From Pasteurella skyensis (GTDB lineage Bacteria > Pseudomonadota > Gammaproteobacteria > Enterobacterales > Pasteurellaceae): DNA of 64,000 bases. A program made the translations under genes and the position numbers. Of the stretch, positions 46,526 to 56,720 are shown piece after piece. The DNA is taken from positions 2,170,001-2,234,000 of the forward strand of contig NZ_CP016180.1 in assembly GCF_013377295.1 (NCBI RefSeq), read 5' to 3'. Position 1 is the stretch's first letter. Each line of letters starts with the position of its first letter. The notes beneath the pieces were generated by a model. The model was given only the letters and a program-made list of their open reading frames with translations. It made no database searches and had not been told where the DNA came from.

Positions 46526-48137
46526 AAATTTACGTCGATTTTACCAAATTATTGCCACCTTTTTACGTTATGGTATTGATGAGGCGATTCCTCAACATCC
46601 TTTGACTTCGTCGATTGTTATTGGACGTAAAGGGCTATTTTGGATAAAAAATCAACATAAAAATGAAGAGTTTGGTGTGCGTTTACGATTAGTACTGGAG
46701 GAACTTGGCCCTGTATGGATTAAGTTAGGACAGATGCTCTCTACTCGTCGAGATCTATTTTCTGCTGAATTGGCGGATCAACTTGCGTTACTGCAAGATT
46801 CCGTAGAACCTTTTGATGGCGCTAAGGCTCGTGAAATTATTGAAATAGCATTAGATGGCAAGTTGGAAACGTGGTTTGACGACTTTGATGAAATAGCGCT
46901 TGCTTCGGCTTCTATTGCACAGGTACATACAGCAAAATTTAATAACACTCAGCCTTTGGCAGGTAAAGAGGTGGTATTAAAAGTTATTCGCCCTGATATT
47001 GAAGATGTTATTAAATCTGATATTGATCTAATGTATCGCTTAGCCAGTTTTATCCCTAAATTATCCCCAGAGGGTAAGCGGTTGCGTGCTGTTGAAGTTG
47101 TCAAAGAGTATGAAAAAACGCTACGTGATGAATTAGATTTATGTCGAGAAATGAATAATGCGATTCGTCTAAAAGCCAATTTTCAAGACAGTGAAGAATT
47201 ATATATTCCTGAAATGTATCCTGATTTATGCCGTAAAAATGTGATCGTAATGGAGCGAATTTATGGTATCCCAGTTGCAAATATTGAAGAATTAAAAGCT
47301 AATGGTACGGATATGAAACTGCTATCCGAACGAGGGGTGCAAGTTTTTTTCACTCAGGTATTTCGAGATAGTTTTTTTCACGCAGATATGCACCCTGGTA
47401 ATATTTTTGTTAACCCTAATCACCCTGAAAACCCACAGTATATTGGGATTGATTGTGGGATTGTCGGACAGCTTAATAAACACGATAAACGTTATTTAGC
47501 CGAAAGTTTTGTGGCATTTTTTAATCGTGATTACCGTCGTGTTGCCTTAATGCACGTAGAATCAGGTTGGACGCCTGAAGACACTGATATTGATGCTTTT
47601 GAACAAGCCTTTAGAGAGGTATGCGAACCTATTTTTGCTAAACCGTTATCGGAGATTTCGTTTGGTCAGGTGTTGGTAAATTTATTTAAGGTTGCACGTG
47701 ACTTTAATATGGAGGTTCAGCCTCAATTAGTATTACTGCAAAAAACGTTACTTTATATTGAAGGTTTAGGTAGACAGATTTATCCAGAACTGGATTTGTG
47801 GCAAACGGCGAAACCTTTCTTACAAGAGTGGCTCGATGAGCAAGTTGGCGCAAAAGCGATGTTAAAAGATATTCAACAACGATTACCGCAATTTAGAGAG
47901 CATTTTGCTGAATTTCCAGAGGCGATGTTTAATGCTTTTCAGCAACAAAAACAGATTAATAAGCACTTGTTAGCGATTAACCAAAGCTTAGAAAAACAAG
48001 CTAAAAATAGTGAAAAACGTACTCGTTGGTGTGTGGTTGGGGCCGTGTTAATAGGGACTTTGTGGAAGTTTGATACATTACCTTTGTGGGTGAGTATTCC
48101 GCTATTAATGATTGAGTTAGGATTGTTAATCAAATAA
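46515..48137 (+). CDS. ubiB: Ubiquinone biosynthesis kinase-like protein UbiB
   Basis: The 540-residue protein is an atypical ABC1/ADCK kinase. The diagnostic KxGQ motif is in '[14 protein letters not shown]', the Ala-rich loop in '[11 protein letters not shown]', and catalytic-type '[13 protein letters not shown]' and 'GIDCGIVG' follow. Two C-terminal hydrophobic segments anchor it in the inner membrane. It is needed for the hydroxylation stage of ubiquinone synthesis. Next to tatABC, as the ubi genes are in E. coli, though ubiE and ubiJ are absent. Confidence 0.96.
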   Translation: MGFKNLRRFYQIIATFLRYGIDEAIPQHPLTSSIVIGRKGLFWIKNQHKNEEFGVRLRLVLEELGPVWIKLGQMLSTRRDLFSAELADQLALLQDSVEPFDGAKAREIIEIALDGKLETWFDDFDEIALASASIAQVHTAKFNNTQPLAGKEVVLKVIRPDIEDVIKSDIDLMYRLASFIPKLSPEGKRLRAVEVVKEYEKTLRDELDLCREMNNAIRLKANFQDSEELYIPEMYPDLCRKNVIVMERIYGIPVANIEELKANGTDMKLLSERGVQVFFTQVFRDSFFHADMHPGNIFVNPNHPENPQYIGIDCGIVGQLNKHDKRYLAESFVAFFNRDYRRVALMHVESGWTPEDTDIDAFEQAFREVCEPIFAKPLSEISFGQVLVNLFKVARDFNMEVQPQLVLLQKTLLYIEGLGRQIYPELDLWQTAKPFLQEWLDEQVGAKAMLKDIQQRLPQFREHFAEFPEAMFNAFQQQKQINKHLLAINQSLEKQAKNSEKRTRWCVVGAVLIGTLWKFDTLPLWVSIPLLMIELGLLIK

Positions 48138-48258
48138 TTAAGTGGTAATTTAGTAACAGATTTTTGTAAATTTTTACTCAAATGTAACCGCTTGATGTTT
48201 TTTTATTTAAAAACTCGTATAATTGGACATCAATTTTTATTTAAAAGGAGAGTAAGTT

Positions 48259-48438
48259 ATGGGTATTAGTATGTGGCAATTAGTGCTGATTGTTGTTGTA
48301 GTGGTGTTACTTTTTGGTACTAAAAAATTACGTACACTAGGTTCTGATTTAGGTGAATCGGTCAAAGGCTTTAAAAAAGCAATGAGTGATGAGCAAACTG
48401 AAGAAAATCAAGTTTCAAAAAAATCAGATCAAGAATAG
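48259..48438 (+). CDS. tatA: Sec-independent translocase protein TatA
   Basis: ATG 48259, with AAAGGAGAG 6-8 bases upstream, to TAG 48436-48438: 59 residues. It begins [20 protein letters not shown], a single membrane helix, then the amphipathic '[20 protein letters not shown]' with the Phe-Gly-Thr-Lys hinge, and a short acidic tail. TatA rings form the pore for folded proteins carrying twin-arginine signals. It is followed by tatB after 8 bases. It is just below common length cut-offs for automatic calls. Confidence 0.95.
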   Translation: MGISMWQLVLIVVVVVLLFGTKKLRTLGSDLGESVKGFKKAMSDEQTEENQVSKKSDQE

Positions 48439-48446
48439 GTTAATTT

Positions 48447-48896
48447 ATGTTTGATATTGGTTTTTTTGAATTAGTCCTTATTTCTATTATTGGATTGGTG
48501 GTGCTAGGCCCTCAGCGATTGCCCTCTGCAATAAAAACAGTATCAGGCTGGATAAGAGCAATAAAAAATCTCGCTAATACTGTTCAAGATGAGTTTTCTG
48601 AAGAATTGAGGTTACAAGAACTACAAGAAAGTATCAAAAAAGCGGAAGAACTTAATCTAAAAAACCTTTCTCCTGAATTGAGTGAAACTATTGATGATTT
48701 AAAACGTTCAGCTAAAGAGCTCGAACAAAGTATTAAAAATGAAGATGTGAATAAAGATCTTGATAAAAATACAGTATTTGAAGATGAACTAGCAGAGTTA
48801 GCAGAAGAAGATGAAGAGGAAGAAATCATTTTTGAGGAACCGAATGATGTATCTTCACATATAAATAAATCAAAAGAGAAACAAAATGTCAGTTGA
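48447..48896 (+). CDS. tatB: Sec-independent translocase protein TatB
   Basis: The 149-residue protein has an N-terminal membrane helix with the TatB-type Glu in '[21 protein letters not shown]' (read in parts) and 'GPQRLP', then a long amphipathic helix and an acidic tail. With TatC it is the receptor for twin-arginine signal peptides. It overlaps tatC by 11 bases. Confidence 0.94.
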   Translation: MFDIGFFELVLISIIGLVVLGPQRLPSAIKTVSGWIRAIKNLANTVQDEFSEELRLQELQESIKKAEELNLKNLSPELSETIDDLKRSAKELEQSIKNEDVNKDLDKNTVFEDELAELAEEDEEEEIIFEEPNDVSSHINKSKEKQNVS

Positions 48897-49611
48897 ACAA
48901 CCACAGCCGTTGATGACTCATCTTATTGAGCTGCGAAGCCGTTTACTACGAGCGTTCGCCTGTATTGGTATTGTTTTTGTACTGTTAGTCTTTTGGGCAA
49001 ATGATATCTATGCATTGTTAGCAACACCTTTAATGGAGCAATTACCAGAAGGTGCAACGATGATTGCCACAAATGTTGCAACGCCTTTTTTAACTCCTAT
49101 TAAGTTGACTATTGTCGTTTCGATGTTCCTGTCAGTACCTTATATTCTTTATCAAATATGGGCATTTATTGCTCCAGCACTGTATAAACATGAAAAACGA
49201 CTTATTTATCCATTGTTACTTTCAAGTACATTATTATTTTATCTTGGTGTTGCTTTTGCTTACTATGTGGTTTTTCCGCTCGTATTTGGTTTTCTTGCTC
49301 ACACCGCTCCAGAGGGAGTAACAATGGCAACAGATATTGCTAGTTATTTAGATTTCATTTTAACGATCTTTTTAGCTTTTGGTATTTGTTTTGAAGTACC
49401 AGTTGCCATTATTTTATTGTGTTGGGCTGGTATTACCACTGTTGATGATTTAAAAGAAAAGCGTCCTTATATTGTGGTTATCGCTTTTGTGATAGGAATG
49501 TTATTAACTCCACCCGATATGTTTTCACAGACATTGCTTGCCATTCCAATGATACTTTTATTTGAGGTGGGGTTGATTTGCTCTCGATTTTATGAGAAAA
49601 AACTGGTATAA
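48886..49611 (+). CDS. tatC: Sec-independent translocase protein TatC
   Basis: The 241-residue protein has six membrane helices, the N-terminal '[15 protein letters not shown]' with the conserved Glu-Leu-Arg-x-Arg that contacts the signal peptide, and the periplasmic loop '[12 protein letters not shown]'. Third gene of tatABC, tightly coupled to tatB. Confidence 0.97.
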   Translation: MSVEQPQPLMTHLIELRSRLLRAFACIGIVFVLLVFWANDIYALLATPLMEQLPEGATMIATNVATPFLTPIKLTIVVSMFLSVPYILYQIWAFIAPALYKHEKRLIYPLLLSSTLLFYLGVAFAYYVVFPLVFGFLAHTAPEGVTMATDIASYLDFILTIFLAFGICFEVPVAIILLCWAGITTVDDLKEKRPYIVVIAFVIGMLLTPPDMFSQTLLAIPMILLFEVGLICSRFYEKKLV

Positions 49612-49651
49612 ATACCGTTGATGCTCGTTATTTAAATTAAAGGATACAAAT

Positions 49652-50788
49652 ATGAAAAAGTTAGTTATTTTACTTGTTGGCATTATCTTTGCTTTGCAAA
49701 GTTATGTTCAAGCGAAGTCTTGTAATGTCATTATTCATGCGAGTAAATCTCTTAAAACCACAAAAGATGAAGTACGTAAATATAAGCATTTTGATAATGT
49801 GACTATTTTAAAAAATAATGGGTGGTATCTTGTTTCTGTTGCAAGTCTTGATAAAAGTCTATCAGAAGGAATACTAGAAGAATGGAAAGAGCAAGAAATG
49901 ATTCCAGAGGATAGTTTCTGTTCAGCTAAAAAATATGCAAGGGTGAATGGTAAGGCAAAGCAAGCGGTGGCGCCAGTAGCTAAAGTTAAGCATAAACCAT
50001 CAAGTGTAGCGAAAGGTAAAGTTTGTAATGTTATTATCCATGCAAGTAAGTCTTTACAAACAACAAAAAAAGAAGTTCTTAAGTATAAGCATTTTGAGGA
50101 TGTTTCCATCTTAAAGAATAATGGCTGGTATCTGGTTTCTGTTGCGAAACTTAATAAACAACAATCAAATGACGTATTAAAAAAATGGAAAACACAGGGG
50201 CAAATTCCACAGGATAGTTTCTGTTCTGCAGCAAGATATAGAACGGTTAATTTTAAGAGTAGTAATAAAGCGGTTCCAAAAGCGATTGAAACAGCAGAAA
50301 AAATAAATAAAAAAATGGCTCCAGCAGCCAAACCAGTGGTGCCAAAAGCAAAACAGGTTAAGCCTCAGAAAGCGACACCTAAGAATATAAAAAATAGTAC
50401 TCAACCTCTGAGTCCTGATCACGCATTGGTGTTAGATTTTAATAAAAATATTAAGCAATATCAGAAAAATAAATTAAATCTTATTAATTTCTATAATAAG
50501 GCGAATAATTCGCTGGCTGTCACGTTACAATCACCAACACAGGATAATTTGTTACAGCATAAAAAATTAGTCAAAAGCTTACTTTTTGCAGAAAAGGCTT
50601 TGGTGGAATCTTACAAAGTGGTTGTTTCAAAATATCAAGCAAATGCAGATCGATTTACTAAAATTAAAGGTGTAGAGCAAATACCTGATTTCTTGAAAAA
50701 TGAGAGAAATAATATTGATATAATTTCTAAAAAGATTTTAGAAATGAATCAAAGATTATGTCAAAGTAAGAGTATTAACTGTAAGTAA
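49652..50788 (+). CDS. Periplasmic protein with tandem SPOR-like repeat domain, unknown
   Basis: A signal peptide (cleaved after Ala21, 'SYVQA') is followed by two copies of a 75-residue domain at 24-98 and 125-199, starting 101 residues (303 bp) apart. Each begins Cys-Asn-Val-Ile-Ile-His-Ala-Ser-Lys, includes 'ILKNNGWYLVSVA' and ends at 'DSFCSA', so Cys24/Cys90 and Cys125/Cys191 could form disulphides. The strand-helix pattern resembles SPOR peptidoglycan-binding domains. A Lys/Pro/Ala linker and a helical C-terminal region (about 255-375) follow. I recognise no named family. Ends at a terminator. Confidence 0.65.
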   Translation: MKKLVILLVGIIFALQSYVQAKSCNVIIHASKSLKTTKDEVRKYKHFDNVTILKNNGWYLVSVASLDKSLSEGILEEWKEQEMIPEDSFCSAKKYARVNGKAKQAVAPVAKVKHKPSSVAKGKVCNVIIHASKSLQTTKKEVLKYKHFEDVSILKNNGWYLVSVAKLNKQQSNDVLKKWKTQGQIPQDSFCSAARYRTVNFKSSNKAVPKAIETAEKINKKMAPAAKPVVPKAKQVKPQKATPKNIKNSTQPLSPDHALVLDFNKNIKQYQKNKLNLINFYNKANNSLAVTLQSPTQDNLLQHKKLVKSLLFAEKALVESYKVVVSKYQANADRFTKIKGVEQIPDFLKNERNNIDIISKKILEMNQRLCQSKSINCK

Positions 50789-50828
50789 AAAAATAAGCAA
50801 TATTTTATAAATTTATTATATTTTACTT

Positions 50829-50877
50829 AAGCGGTTATTTTTGCAAAAAAAGATGCGAAAGTAACCGCTTGTTTTTT
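50829..50877 (+). terminator. Inverted uptake-signal terminator
   Basis: AAGCGGTTA (50829-50837) pairs perfectly with TAACCGCTT (50862-50870), followed by GTTTTTT. It ends the periplasmic repeat gene and precedes queC by 20 bases. Confidence 0.75.
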
Positions 50878-50896
50878 CTTAAAATTAAGGAATAAA

Positions 50897-51568
50897 ATGT
50901 TACAAGAACCTCAAAAAGCAGTGGTGATTTTTTCTGGTGGTCAAGACTCAACAACGTGCTTATTTTTAGCTATTCGTGAGTTTGGATTGAAAAATGTGGA
51001 GGTGGTTACATTCCAATATGGACAACGTCATAGTATTGAACTTAAAAAAGCAGAATGGATTGCACAGGATTTAGGTATCAAACAAACAGTTATTGATACT
51101 TCTGTTATTAAAGCAATTACCACGAATGCTCTAATGGATAATGCTGCGAAAATTGAATTAGACGGTGATAAACCTAATACCTTTGTTGATGGACGTAATG
51201 CTTTATTTCTCCTCTATACTGCGATTTATGCTAAAGGACAGGGAATAAAAACACTTTATACAGGGGTGTGTGAAACGGATTTTAGTGGCTATCCTGATTG
51301 CAGAGATGTGTTTATTAAGTCGATGAATGTCACTTTGAACCTTGCAATGGACTATAATTTTAATATTCGTACTCCTTTGATGTATCTAGATAAAAAACAA
51401 ACGTGGGCGTTAGCCGATGAATTAGGTGCTTTTGATTATATTCGTGAGCATACGTATACTTGTTATATAGGGGTAGAAGGAGGTTGTGGTAAATGTCCAA
51501 GCTGTGAGTTACGTGAGCGAGGTTTAATGCAATATTTGGCTGAACGTAGTAGTCTATCCAGCAACTAA
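50897..51568 (+). CDS. queC: 7-cyano-7-deazaguanine synthase
   Basis: QueC makes preQ0 from 7-carboxy-7-deazaguanine, ammonia and ATP on the way to queuosine. The 223-residue protein has the PP-loop 'FSGGQDSTT' at residue 12, '[10 protein letters not shown]', and the zinc cluster '[12 protein letters not shown]'. No other que gene is adjacent and no preQ1 riboswitch is visible upstream. Confidence 0.95.
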   Translation: MLQEPQKAVVIFSGGQDSTTCLFLAIREFGLKNVEVVTFQYGQRHSIELKKAEWIAQDLGIKQTVIDTSVIKAITTNALMDNAAKIELDGDKPNTFVDGRNALFLLYTAIYAKGQGIKTLYTGVCETDFSGYPDCRDVFIKSMNVTLNLAMDYNFNIRTPLMYLDKKQTWALADELGAFDYIREHTYTCYIGVEGGCGKCPSCELRERGLMQYLAERSSLSSN

Positions 51569-51628
51569 ACTATTTTTGTAAATTTTTGTTAAGATCGTAC
51601 CGCTTATTTTTTATTAGAGAACATTGTT

Positions 51629-52573
51629 ATGCTAAACGTTATGCAAAAACCACTCGCTCTTTTTTTAATGGGACCTACCGCTTCAGGTAAAACGGATCTT
51701 GCCATTAAGTTACGACAGAATTTACCCGTTGAAATTATTAGTGTTGATTCTGCTTTAATTTATAAAGGAATGGATATTGGCACAGCAAAACCCTCTCAAG
51801 AAGAATTAGCCTTAGCTCCTCATCGCTTGATTGATATTATTGATCCTGCACAAAGCTACTCTGTTGCAAACTTTCGAGACGATGCATTAAAAGAAATGGC
51901 AGAAGTAACGGCTTCTGGTCGTATCCCTTTGCTGGTGGGAGGAACGATGCTTTACTATAAAGGATTGGTAGAAGGGCTTTCTCCTCTTCCCTCTTCTCAG
52001 CCTGAAATAAGAGCTGACATTCAACTAAAAGCTGAACAACAAGGGTGGGGAGAATTACATAAAGAGCTACTTAGCATTGATCCTATTGCAGGACAGCGTA
52101 TTAATGAAAATGATAGTCAGCGTATTGGACGGGCTCTGGAAGTGTTTTATATTTCAGGCAGAACAATGACAGAGCTTACCGCTCAAAAAGGAGAATCATT
52201 GCCCTATGATGTACTACAATTTGCAATTACGCCACAAGATAGAGCCGTTTTACATAACCGTATTGAGCAACGTTTTCATAAAATGATAGCGTTAGGTTTT
52301 GAACAAGAAGTGGCACGATTATTCGAGCGCAAAGATTTACATATTGATTTACCCTCTATTCGGTGTGTGGGTTATCGCCAAATGTGGGAGTATTTACAAG
52401 GAGATATTTCTCTTGATGAAGCTATTTTTAAAGGAATTTGTGCCACTCGACAGCTGGCTAAACGTCAAATTACGTGGTTACGAGGTTGGAATAGTGAGAT
52501 CGAATGGTTGGATAGCTTAGAATTAGATTATTCTTACAATCAAATGAAAAAGGCTATTGAGTTAAAATTATAA
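51629..52573 (+). CDS. miaA: tRNA dimethylallyltransferase
   Basis: The 314-residue enzyme adds an isopentenyl group to A37 of tRNAs reading U-starting codons. P-loop '[14 protein letters not shown]' lies near residue 15, then '[18 protein letters not shown]' and '[11 protein letters not shown]'. A second ATG at 51641 is a possible start. Followed by hfq after 90 bases, the usual miaA-hfq pair. Confidence 0.96.
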   Translation: MLNVMQKPLALFLMGPTASGKTDLAIKLRQNLPVEIISVDSALIYKGMDIGTAKPSQEELALAPHRLIDIIDPAQSYSVANFRDDALKEMAEVTASGRIPLLVGGTMLYYKGLVEGLSPLPSSQPEIRADIQLKAEQQGWGELHKELLSIDPIAGQRINENDSQRIGRALEVFYISGRTMTELTAQKGESLPYDVLQFAITPQDRAVLHNRIEQRFHKMIALGFEQEVARLFERKDLHIDLPSIRCVGYRQMWEYLQGDISLDEAIFKGICATRQLAKRQITWLRGWNSEIEWLDSLELDYSYNQMKKAIELKL

Positions 52574-52663
52574 AAGCGTATAATTTTATTGATTAACGGT
52601 TTTTTTAATTTTTAATCATATTTATTCTTTCGTGTAAAACAATAATTAAAAGGAACGATTGTT

Positions 52664-52945
52664 ATGGCAAAAGGTCAATCTTTACAAGATCCATATTTGA
52701 ATTCACTTCGCCGTGAGCGCATTCCTGTTTCTATTTATCTCGTTAATGGAATTAAACTTCAAGGTCAAATTGAATCATTTGATCAGTTTGTGATTCTATT
52801 GAAAAATACTGTAAGTCAAATGGTGTATAAACACGCTATTTCGACAATTGTTCCAGCTCGAGCAATATCATACAATAATTCACAAAACTCGTCTCAGTCG
52901 CATAATCATACGGAATCTCAAGTTACTGCAACGAGCGCTGAATAA
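52664..52945 (+). CDS. hfq: RNA chaperone Hfq
   Basis: The 93-residue protein has the Sm1 ('[21 protein letters not shown]') and Sm2 ('[12 protein letters not shown]') motifs, with Gln8 and the YKH residues that bind U-rich RNA ends on the proximal face and Arg16-17 on the rim. The C-terminal tail is short and Ser/Asn/Gln-rich. The hexamer pairs small RNAs with mRNAs. AAAGGA precedes the ATG and a strong terminator follows. Confidence 0.98.
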   Translation: MAKGQSLQDPYLNSLRRERIPVSIYLVNGIKLQGQIESFDQFVILLKNTVSQMVYKHAISTIVPARAISYNNSQNSSQSHNHTESQVTATSAE

Positions 52946-52970
52946 TTTTAAAATAAGAAACATTTTGTAA

Positions 52971-53008
52971 AAACCAAACAGAGAGACTAATCTTTGTTTG
53001 GTTTTTTT
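52971..53008 (+). terminator. Terminator of miaA-hfq
   Basis: Arms AAACCAAAC (52971-52979) and GTTTGGTTT (52996-53004) with a T run to 53008; the A run upstream may also help stop minus-strand transcription. Confidence 0.85.
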
Positions 53009-53083
53009 ATAGGTTTATTTTCTTTCTTTGTTAAAGCGTCTGGCTTGAGAAATTACATATCACTAAGTATTAAGAGGGAGTGA

Positions 53084-53908
53084 TTAGTAACCTTCCGCAT
53101 TAAAATCAGGTAAGAATTCGTTTGTTGCTAGACGTTTTACGACAGTATCAATTGAACCATCAGGGTGTAAAATTAATTCACGCCATCCTTGCGGAACTAA
53201 ATCCAACGTAAAGTGGTGATTATTAGGTTTGAACTGGATACAGGTGGATGGTGTCGCTAAAATACGAATACCATTCCACATTCTATCCATCTCTTGATGA
53301 ATATGTCCGTGTATTATTGCTTTCACCTTTTTATAAGGCTTTAATACTTCAGATAATTCGTGTGCATTACGTAAACTATGCTGATCAAGCCAAGTTGAAT
53401 GGGTTGGCAGAATATTATGATGCAATGCAATTAATGTGTAATATTCATTATATTGAGTTAGTTTTTGTTCAAGCCATTGTAATTGGTAGGCATCTAAATT
53501 GCCGTGAGGCACACCATATACTTGACTATCAAGCAATAATATTTGCCATTTTTTGCCAATTAAAATGTGTTTCATTGGACTAATTTGAGGGTATTTATTC
53601 AGTACTTTTTCCATTTCTGGCTGATCGTGATTCCCCTGTAGCCAAAAAACAGGTTTTTTTAAGGGGGAAACGATTTCTGCAAAATCGTGATAACCCTGTT
53701 CATTATGATCTTGAACCAAATCACCCGTAGCGAGCACTAGCTCAAAAGGAAATTCACTGTCTAAGACAGCATCCAACACCGCGTGAAAGCTATGATAAGT
53801 ATTCACGCCGAGAAGTTGCTCGTTTCTTTTTGCAAATAAATGAGTATCCGTAATTTGTAAAAGTCGGATACTTTCATTTGTATTCAAAGGATGATAAAAA
53901 TAGTCCAT
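53084..53908 (-). CDS. cpdA: 3',5'-cyclic-AMP phosphodiesterase
   Basis: CpdA (Icc) hydrolyses cAMP to AMP and so damps CRP activity. ATG 53908 gives 274 residues, like E. coli CpdA (275); an earlier in-frame start adds 13 non-conserved residues. The metallophosphatase motifs are complete: 'ITDTHLF', 'LATGDLVQDH', 'QGNHDQPE', 'ALHHNILP' and 'HGHIHQE'. In H. influenzae icc loss raises cAMP and affects competence, relevant to the CRP-S-like sites here. It is the last gene of the minus-strand series from fmt. Confidence 0.93.
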   Translation of the reverse strand: MDYFYHPLNTNESIRLLQITDTHLFAKRNEQLLGVNTYHSFHAVLDAVLDSEFPFELVLATGDLVQDHNEQGYHDFAEIVSPLKKPVFWLQGNHDQPEMEKVLNKYPQISPMKHILIGKKWQILLLDSQVYGVPHGNLDAYQLQWLEQKLTQYNEYYTLIALHHNILPTHSTWLDQHSLRNAHELSEVLKPYKKVKAIIHGHIHQEMDRMWNGIRILATPSTCIQFKPNNHHFTLDLVPQGWRELILHPDGSIDTVVKRLATNEFLPDFNAEGY

Positions 53909-53999
53909 AATTATGTTATATAAAAAAATATTCGACAATGCTATCAAATTTGTTACAAAAATCAGCTAGCAATCTTTATTTTTGTGAACTAGAGCAGAT

Positions 54000-54614
54000 T
54001 TATTTTTTAAATTTGTGATAATTGAGTTGTAACCACTGTAATCCGAGAACTGCAATAACATTATCAATCTTGCCTTCTTCTATCCATTGGTAGGCCGTTT
54101 CACGAGAAACAATATGGACTAAAATATCTTCATTTTCTTCCTCTAAACCATAAATACCACCAACATTGGTTGTATCTACTAACCCTAAATAAATATGTAA
54201 TTTTTCCACCATTCCACCAGGACTATCCCATACCGTTAAGGCGTGTTGAATATTTTCTATTTCTAATCCTGCTTCTTCTTTACTTTCACGAATAGCCACT
54301 TCTTCAGGGCTTTCATCTTTGTCTATCATTCCTGCAATTAACTCTAATAACCAAGGTGATTTTTTACTTTCAGGATCGTAGGCGCCAATTCTTATCTGTT
54401 CAATTAACACGACGTTATCTTTAACAGGATCATAGGCAATTAATGCTGAGGCGGCGCCTTTCATTAATAGTTCTCGACATACTTCACCACTCATTCCACC
54501 AGCATAAAGTTTATGACGGAAAAATACTTTCTTAAGTTCGAAGTGTCCTTTATAAACGGTTTCTTCTCGTAATATTTCAATATCTTTTTGATTAAATTGT
54601 AAAATGTTATTCAT
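54000..54614 (-). CDS. nudF: ADP-ribose pyrophosphatase (Nudix)
   Basis: The 204-residue protein has a complete Nudix box: Gly-x5-Glu-x7-Arg-Glu-x2-Glu-Glu-x-Gly in 'GMIDKDESPEEVAIRES' and on to 'KEEAGLEI'. The N-terminal strands and 'WDSPGGMVEKLHIYLG' match ADP-ribose pyrophosphatases, which split ADP-ribose to AMP and ribose 5-phosphate. Its start overlaps the end of the phosphopantetheinyl transferase gene by four bases. Confidence 0.92.
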   Translation of the reverse strand: MNNILQFNQKDIEILREETVYKGHFELKKVFFRHKLYAGGMSGEVCRELLMKGAASALIAYDPVKDNVVLIEQIRIGAYDPESKKSPWLLELIAGMIDKDESPEEVAIRESKEEAGLEIENIQHALTVWDSPGGMVEKLHIYLGLVDTTNVGGIYGLEEENEDILVHIVSRETAYQWIEEGKIDNVIAVLGLQWLQLNYHKFKK

Positions 54615-55330
54615 AATATTTCCTTGTTAACGTGATAAATAAGCGGTGAGATTGGATCTATTTTTTGCAATTTTCCATTGTGATGTTGTGAAACAGTGAC
54701 TGTGCTGTTGGCTTCAAAAAAATAACATAAATAAAAAGAGTATTGCTTAAAAAAATGAAGCGTCCCTTTAGGGCAATAGTTGCAATAAATTGTTCTTGAA
54801 GAGGGAAAATGTTTGACGCTGTTAAGTTTTGCGATCCCTTCTCCTTGGGATTTTAGTACTGCTTCACGTAAACACCAACTTAAATAAAAATTATGTTCCA
54901 ACTTTGTGGGGTCTGACAGTAATTCAGACTTTTCTTGTTCATCTGCGTAATAATCAAGTAGTGCTTTAAAACGGCGTTGTTTTTGAGGATGTTCAATATC
55001 TATTGCGACTGTTTTTTTTGTTTTAGAATAACAAAAGATAACGGCAACCCAATCACCAGAATGGCTGATATTAAAATCTACGTGAGAATGCTCTACAAAA
55101 GGGCGGCCATTTGGCATCTTTTGAATATTGTTAAGTAGATTTTTATCTAACTGATATTTTTCAAAAAGTTGTGTTAATAAAAATAATGCTGTTTGGCGAC
55201 TTTTCCATTTCTGAATTTGACGAGAATTAAAATTAGGATCGATTGCAGGTACAGTTTTACTCCATAGATATTCATCATTGCGAGCAAACATAATCTCCAA
55301 GCGGTCAGATGCCATCAGTTTTTTACTCAT
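54611..55330 (-). CDS. 4'-phosphopantetheinyl transferase, Sfp type
   Basis: The 239-residue protein shows the Sfp/AcpT motifs: 'FNISHSGDWVA', the Mg2+-binding 'VAIDIEHP' and 'SWCLREAVLKSQGEG'. It transfers phosphopantetheine from CoA to a Ser of a carrier protein. AcpS is presumably elsewhere; the target of this second type of transferase is not visible in the window. A minus-strand uptake signal core is encoded near its 3' end (about 54640-54660). Lies 5 bases downstream of trkA. Confidence 0.88.
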   Translation of the reverse strand: MSKKLMASDRLEIMFARNDEYLWSKTVPAIDPNFNSRQIQKWKSRQTALFLLTQLFEKYQLDKNLLNNIQKMPNGRPFVEHSHVDFNISHSGDWVAVIFCYSKTKKTVAIDIEHPQKQRRFKALLDYYADEQEKSELLSDPTKLEHNFYLSWCLREAVLKSQGEGIAKLNSVKHFPSSRTIYCNYCPKGTLHFFKQYSFYLCYFFEANSTVTVSQHHNGKLQKIDPISPLIYHVNKEIL

Positions 55331-55335
55331 TTTTA

Positions 55336-56709
55336 TTATAAAAATGTCGCACTAAGTTGGAATAATTTTTCTATTTCATCAACTTGTCTTTGATCATTTA
55401 AGAATAATATTAAATGATCTCCTGCTAATATTTTTGTGCTTTTATGAGCAATGAATACGTCATTATCACGAAAGATTGCACCAACAATCGCACCTGGTGG
55501 CAATTTTAATTCCTGTACTTCTCTATCTACAACTTTAGAGGTTTCTTTATCGCCGTGTACAATAATTTCAAGCCCTTCAACCGTTCCTTGATTTAATGAC
55601 GCAACTTTAACAATATCCCCTTTTCTCACATGAGTAAGTAATGTTGAAATCGTACTTTGTTGAGGAGAAATCACTAAATCAATAGCACCACCTTGAATAA
55701 GGTCTAAATATACATTACGTTGCACGAGAACGAGGGTTTTCTTTGCTCCCATTCGTTTAGCCAGTAATGCTGACATAATATTGGTTTCATCATCTTCCGT
55801 TAATGCTAAAAAAAGATCGATATTTTCGATATGTTCTTCAAATAGCAATTCTTTGTCTGATGCATTACCATTTAATACAAGGGTTTTAGAGAGTTTTTCT
55901 GCTAACTTTTCTGCTTTTTCAGCATCATTTTCAATGAGCTTCACACTACATTGATTTTCGAGGGCATTCGCTAATTTAGTACTAATATCGCCACCACCCA
56001 CAATCATAATGCGCTTAGGCTGTTTTTCGAGGCGCTGTAATTCACTCATTATTGCTTTGATATGAGCTTTTTCACAGATAAAGAAGACATCATCATCGGC
56101 TTCAATAATGGTGGTAGCCTTTGGTACAATGGTTCTTCCTTGTCGAATAATAGAGATAATACGAGCCTCAATATGAGGTAAGTGATCTTTTAGTGCAGAA
56201 ATAGGGTAACCAACTAAAGGACCGCCATAATAGGCCTTAATACTGACTAATGATATTCGATTATCCGCAAAATGAGCAATTTGTGATGCTCCAGAATAAT
56301 CAATCAATTGGAAAATCTGCTCGGTAATTAGCAATTCAGGTGCAATGATATGATCGATAGGTAACACTTTGTTATTAAACAAAATATCACGTTCTCTTAC
56401 ATAGTCAGGATTACGAATGCGAGCAAGCTTAGTTGGAATTTTAAATAACGTAAATGCAATTTGACAGGCTATCATATTGGTATCATCGCTATTGGTTACC
56501 GCTACAAGTAAATCTGCGTCACTGGCTCCTGCTTCTCTTAAAATACGAGGAGAGGCACCATTGCCGTGAATAACCTGTAAATCGTGTTTGGCTTGAAGTC
56601 CTGCTAGCATTGCATCATTATCATCAATAATGGTAATTTCATTATCTCTAACTAAATTTTCAGCAAGACTTGAACCCACTTGCCCTGCACCTAAGATTAT
56701 AATTTTCAT
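55336..56709 (-). CDS. trkA: Trk potassium uptake regulator TrkA
   Basis: The 457-residue cytosolic protein has two RCK-N nucleotide-binding folds ('IIILGAGQVGSSLAENL' at residue 2 and 'IMIVGGGDISTKLANAL' near 234), each followed by an RCK-C domain. It gates the TrkH/G potassium channel in response to NAD(H)/ATP. In the conserved order fmt-rsmB-trkA, 11 bases after rsmB. Confidence 0.96.
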   Translation of the reverse strand: MKIIILGAGQVGSSLAENLVRDNEITIIDDNDAMLAGLQAKHDLQVIHGNGASPRILREAGASDADLLVAVTNSDDTNMIACQIAFTLFKIPTKLARIRNPDYVRERDILFNNKVLPIDHIIAPELLITEQIFQLIDYSGASQIAHFADNRISLVSIKAYYGGPLVGYPISALKDHLPHIEARIISIIRQGRTIVPKATTIIEADDDVFFICEKAHIKAIMSELQRLEKQPKRIMIVGGGDISTKLANALENQCSVKLIENDAEKAEKLAEKLSKTLVLNGNASDKELLFEEHIENIDLFLALTEDDETNIMSALLAKRMGAKKTLVLVQRNVYLDLIQGGAIDLVISPQQSTISTLLTHVRKGDIVKVASLNQGTVEGLEIIVHGDKETSKVVDREVQELKLPPGAIVGAIFRDNDVFIAHKSTKILAGDHLILFLNDQRQVDEIEKLFQLSATFL

Positions 56710-56720
56710 ATTAACTCTTT

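Noticed and set aside
49721-50250. 303-bp spaced DNA repeat as a CRISPR or insertion element
   Set aside because: It is in frame and encodes a duplicated protein domain; no short regularly spaced repeats or transposase are present. No CRISPR array was found in the window.
49735-50422. Long minus-strand open frames antisense to the repeat protein
   Set aside because: They are shadows of the duplicated, Lys-rich coding sequence and lack ribosome sites.
50789-50896. Possible preQ1 riboswitch before queC
   Set aside because: The only structure is an inverted uptake-signal terminator, and the leader left after it is 20 bases.
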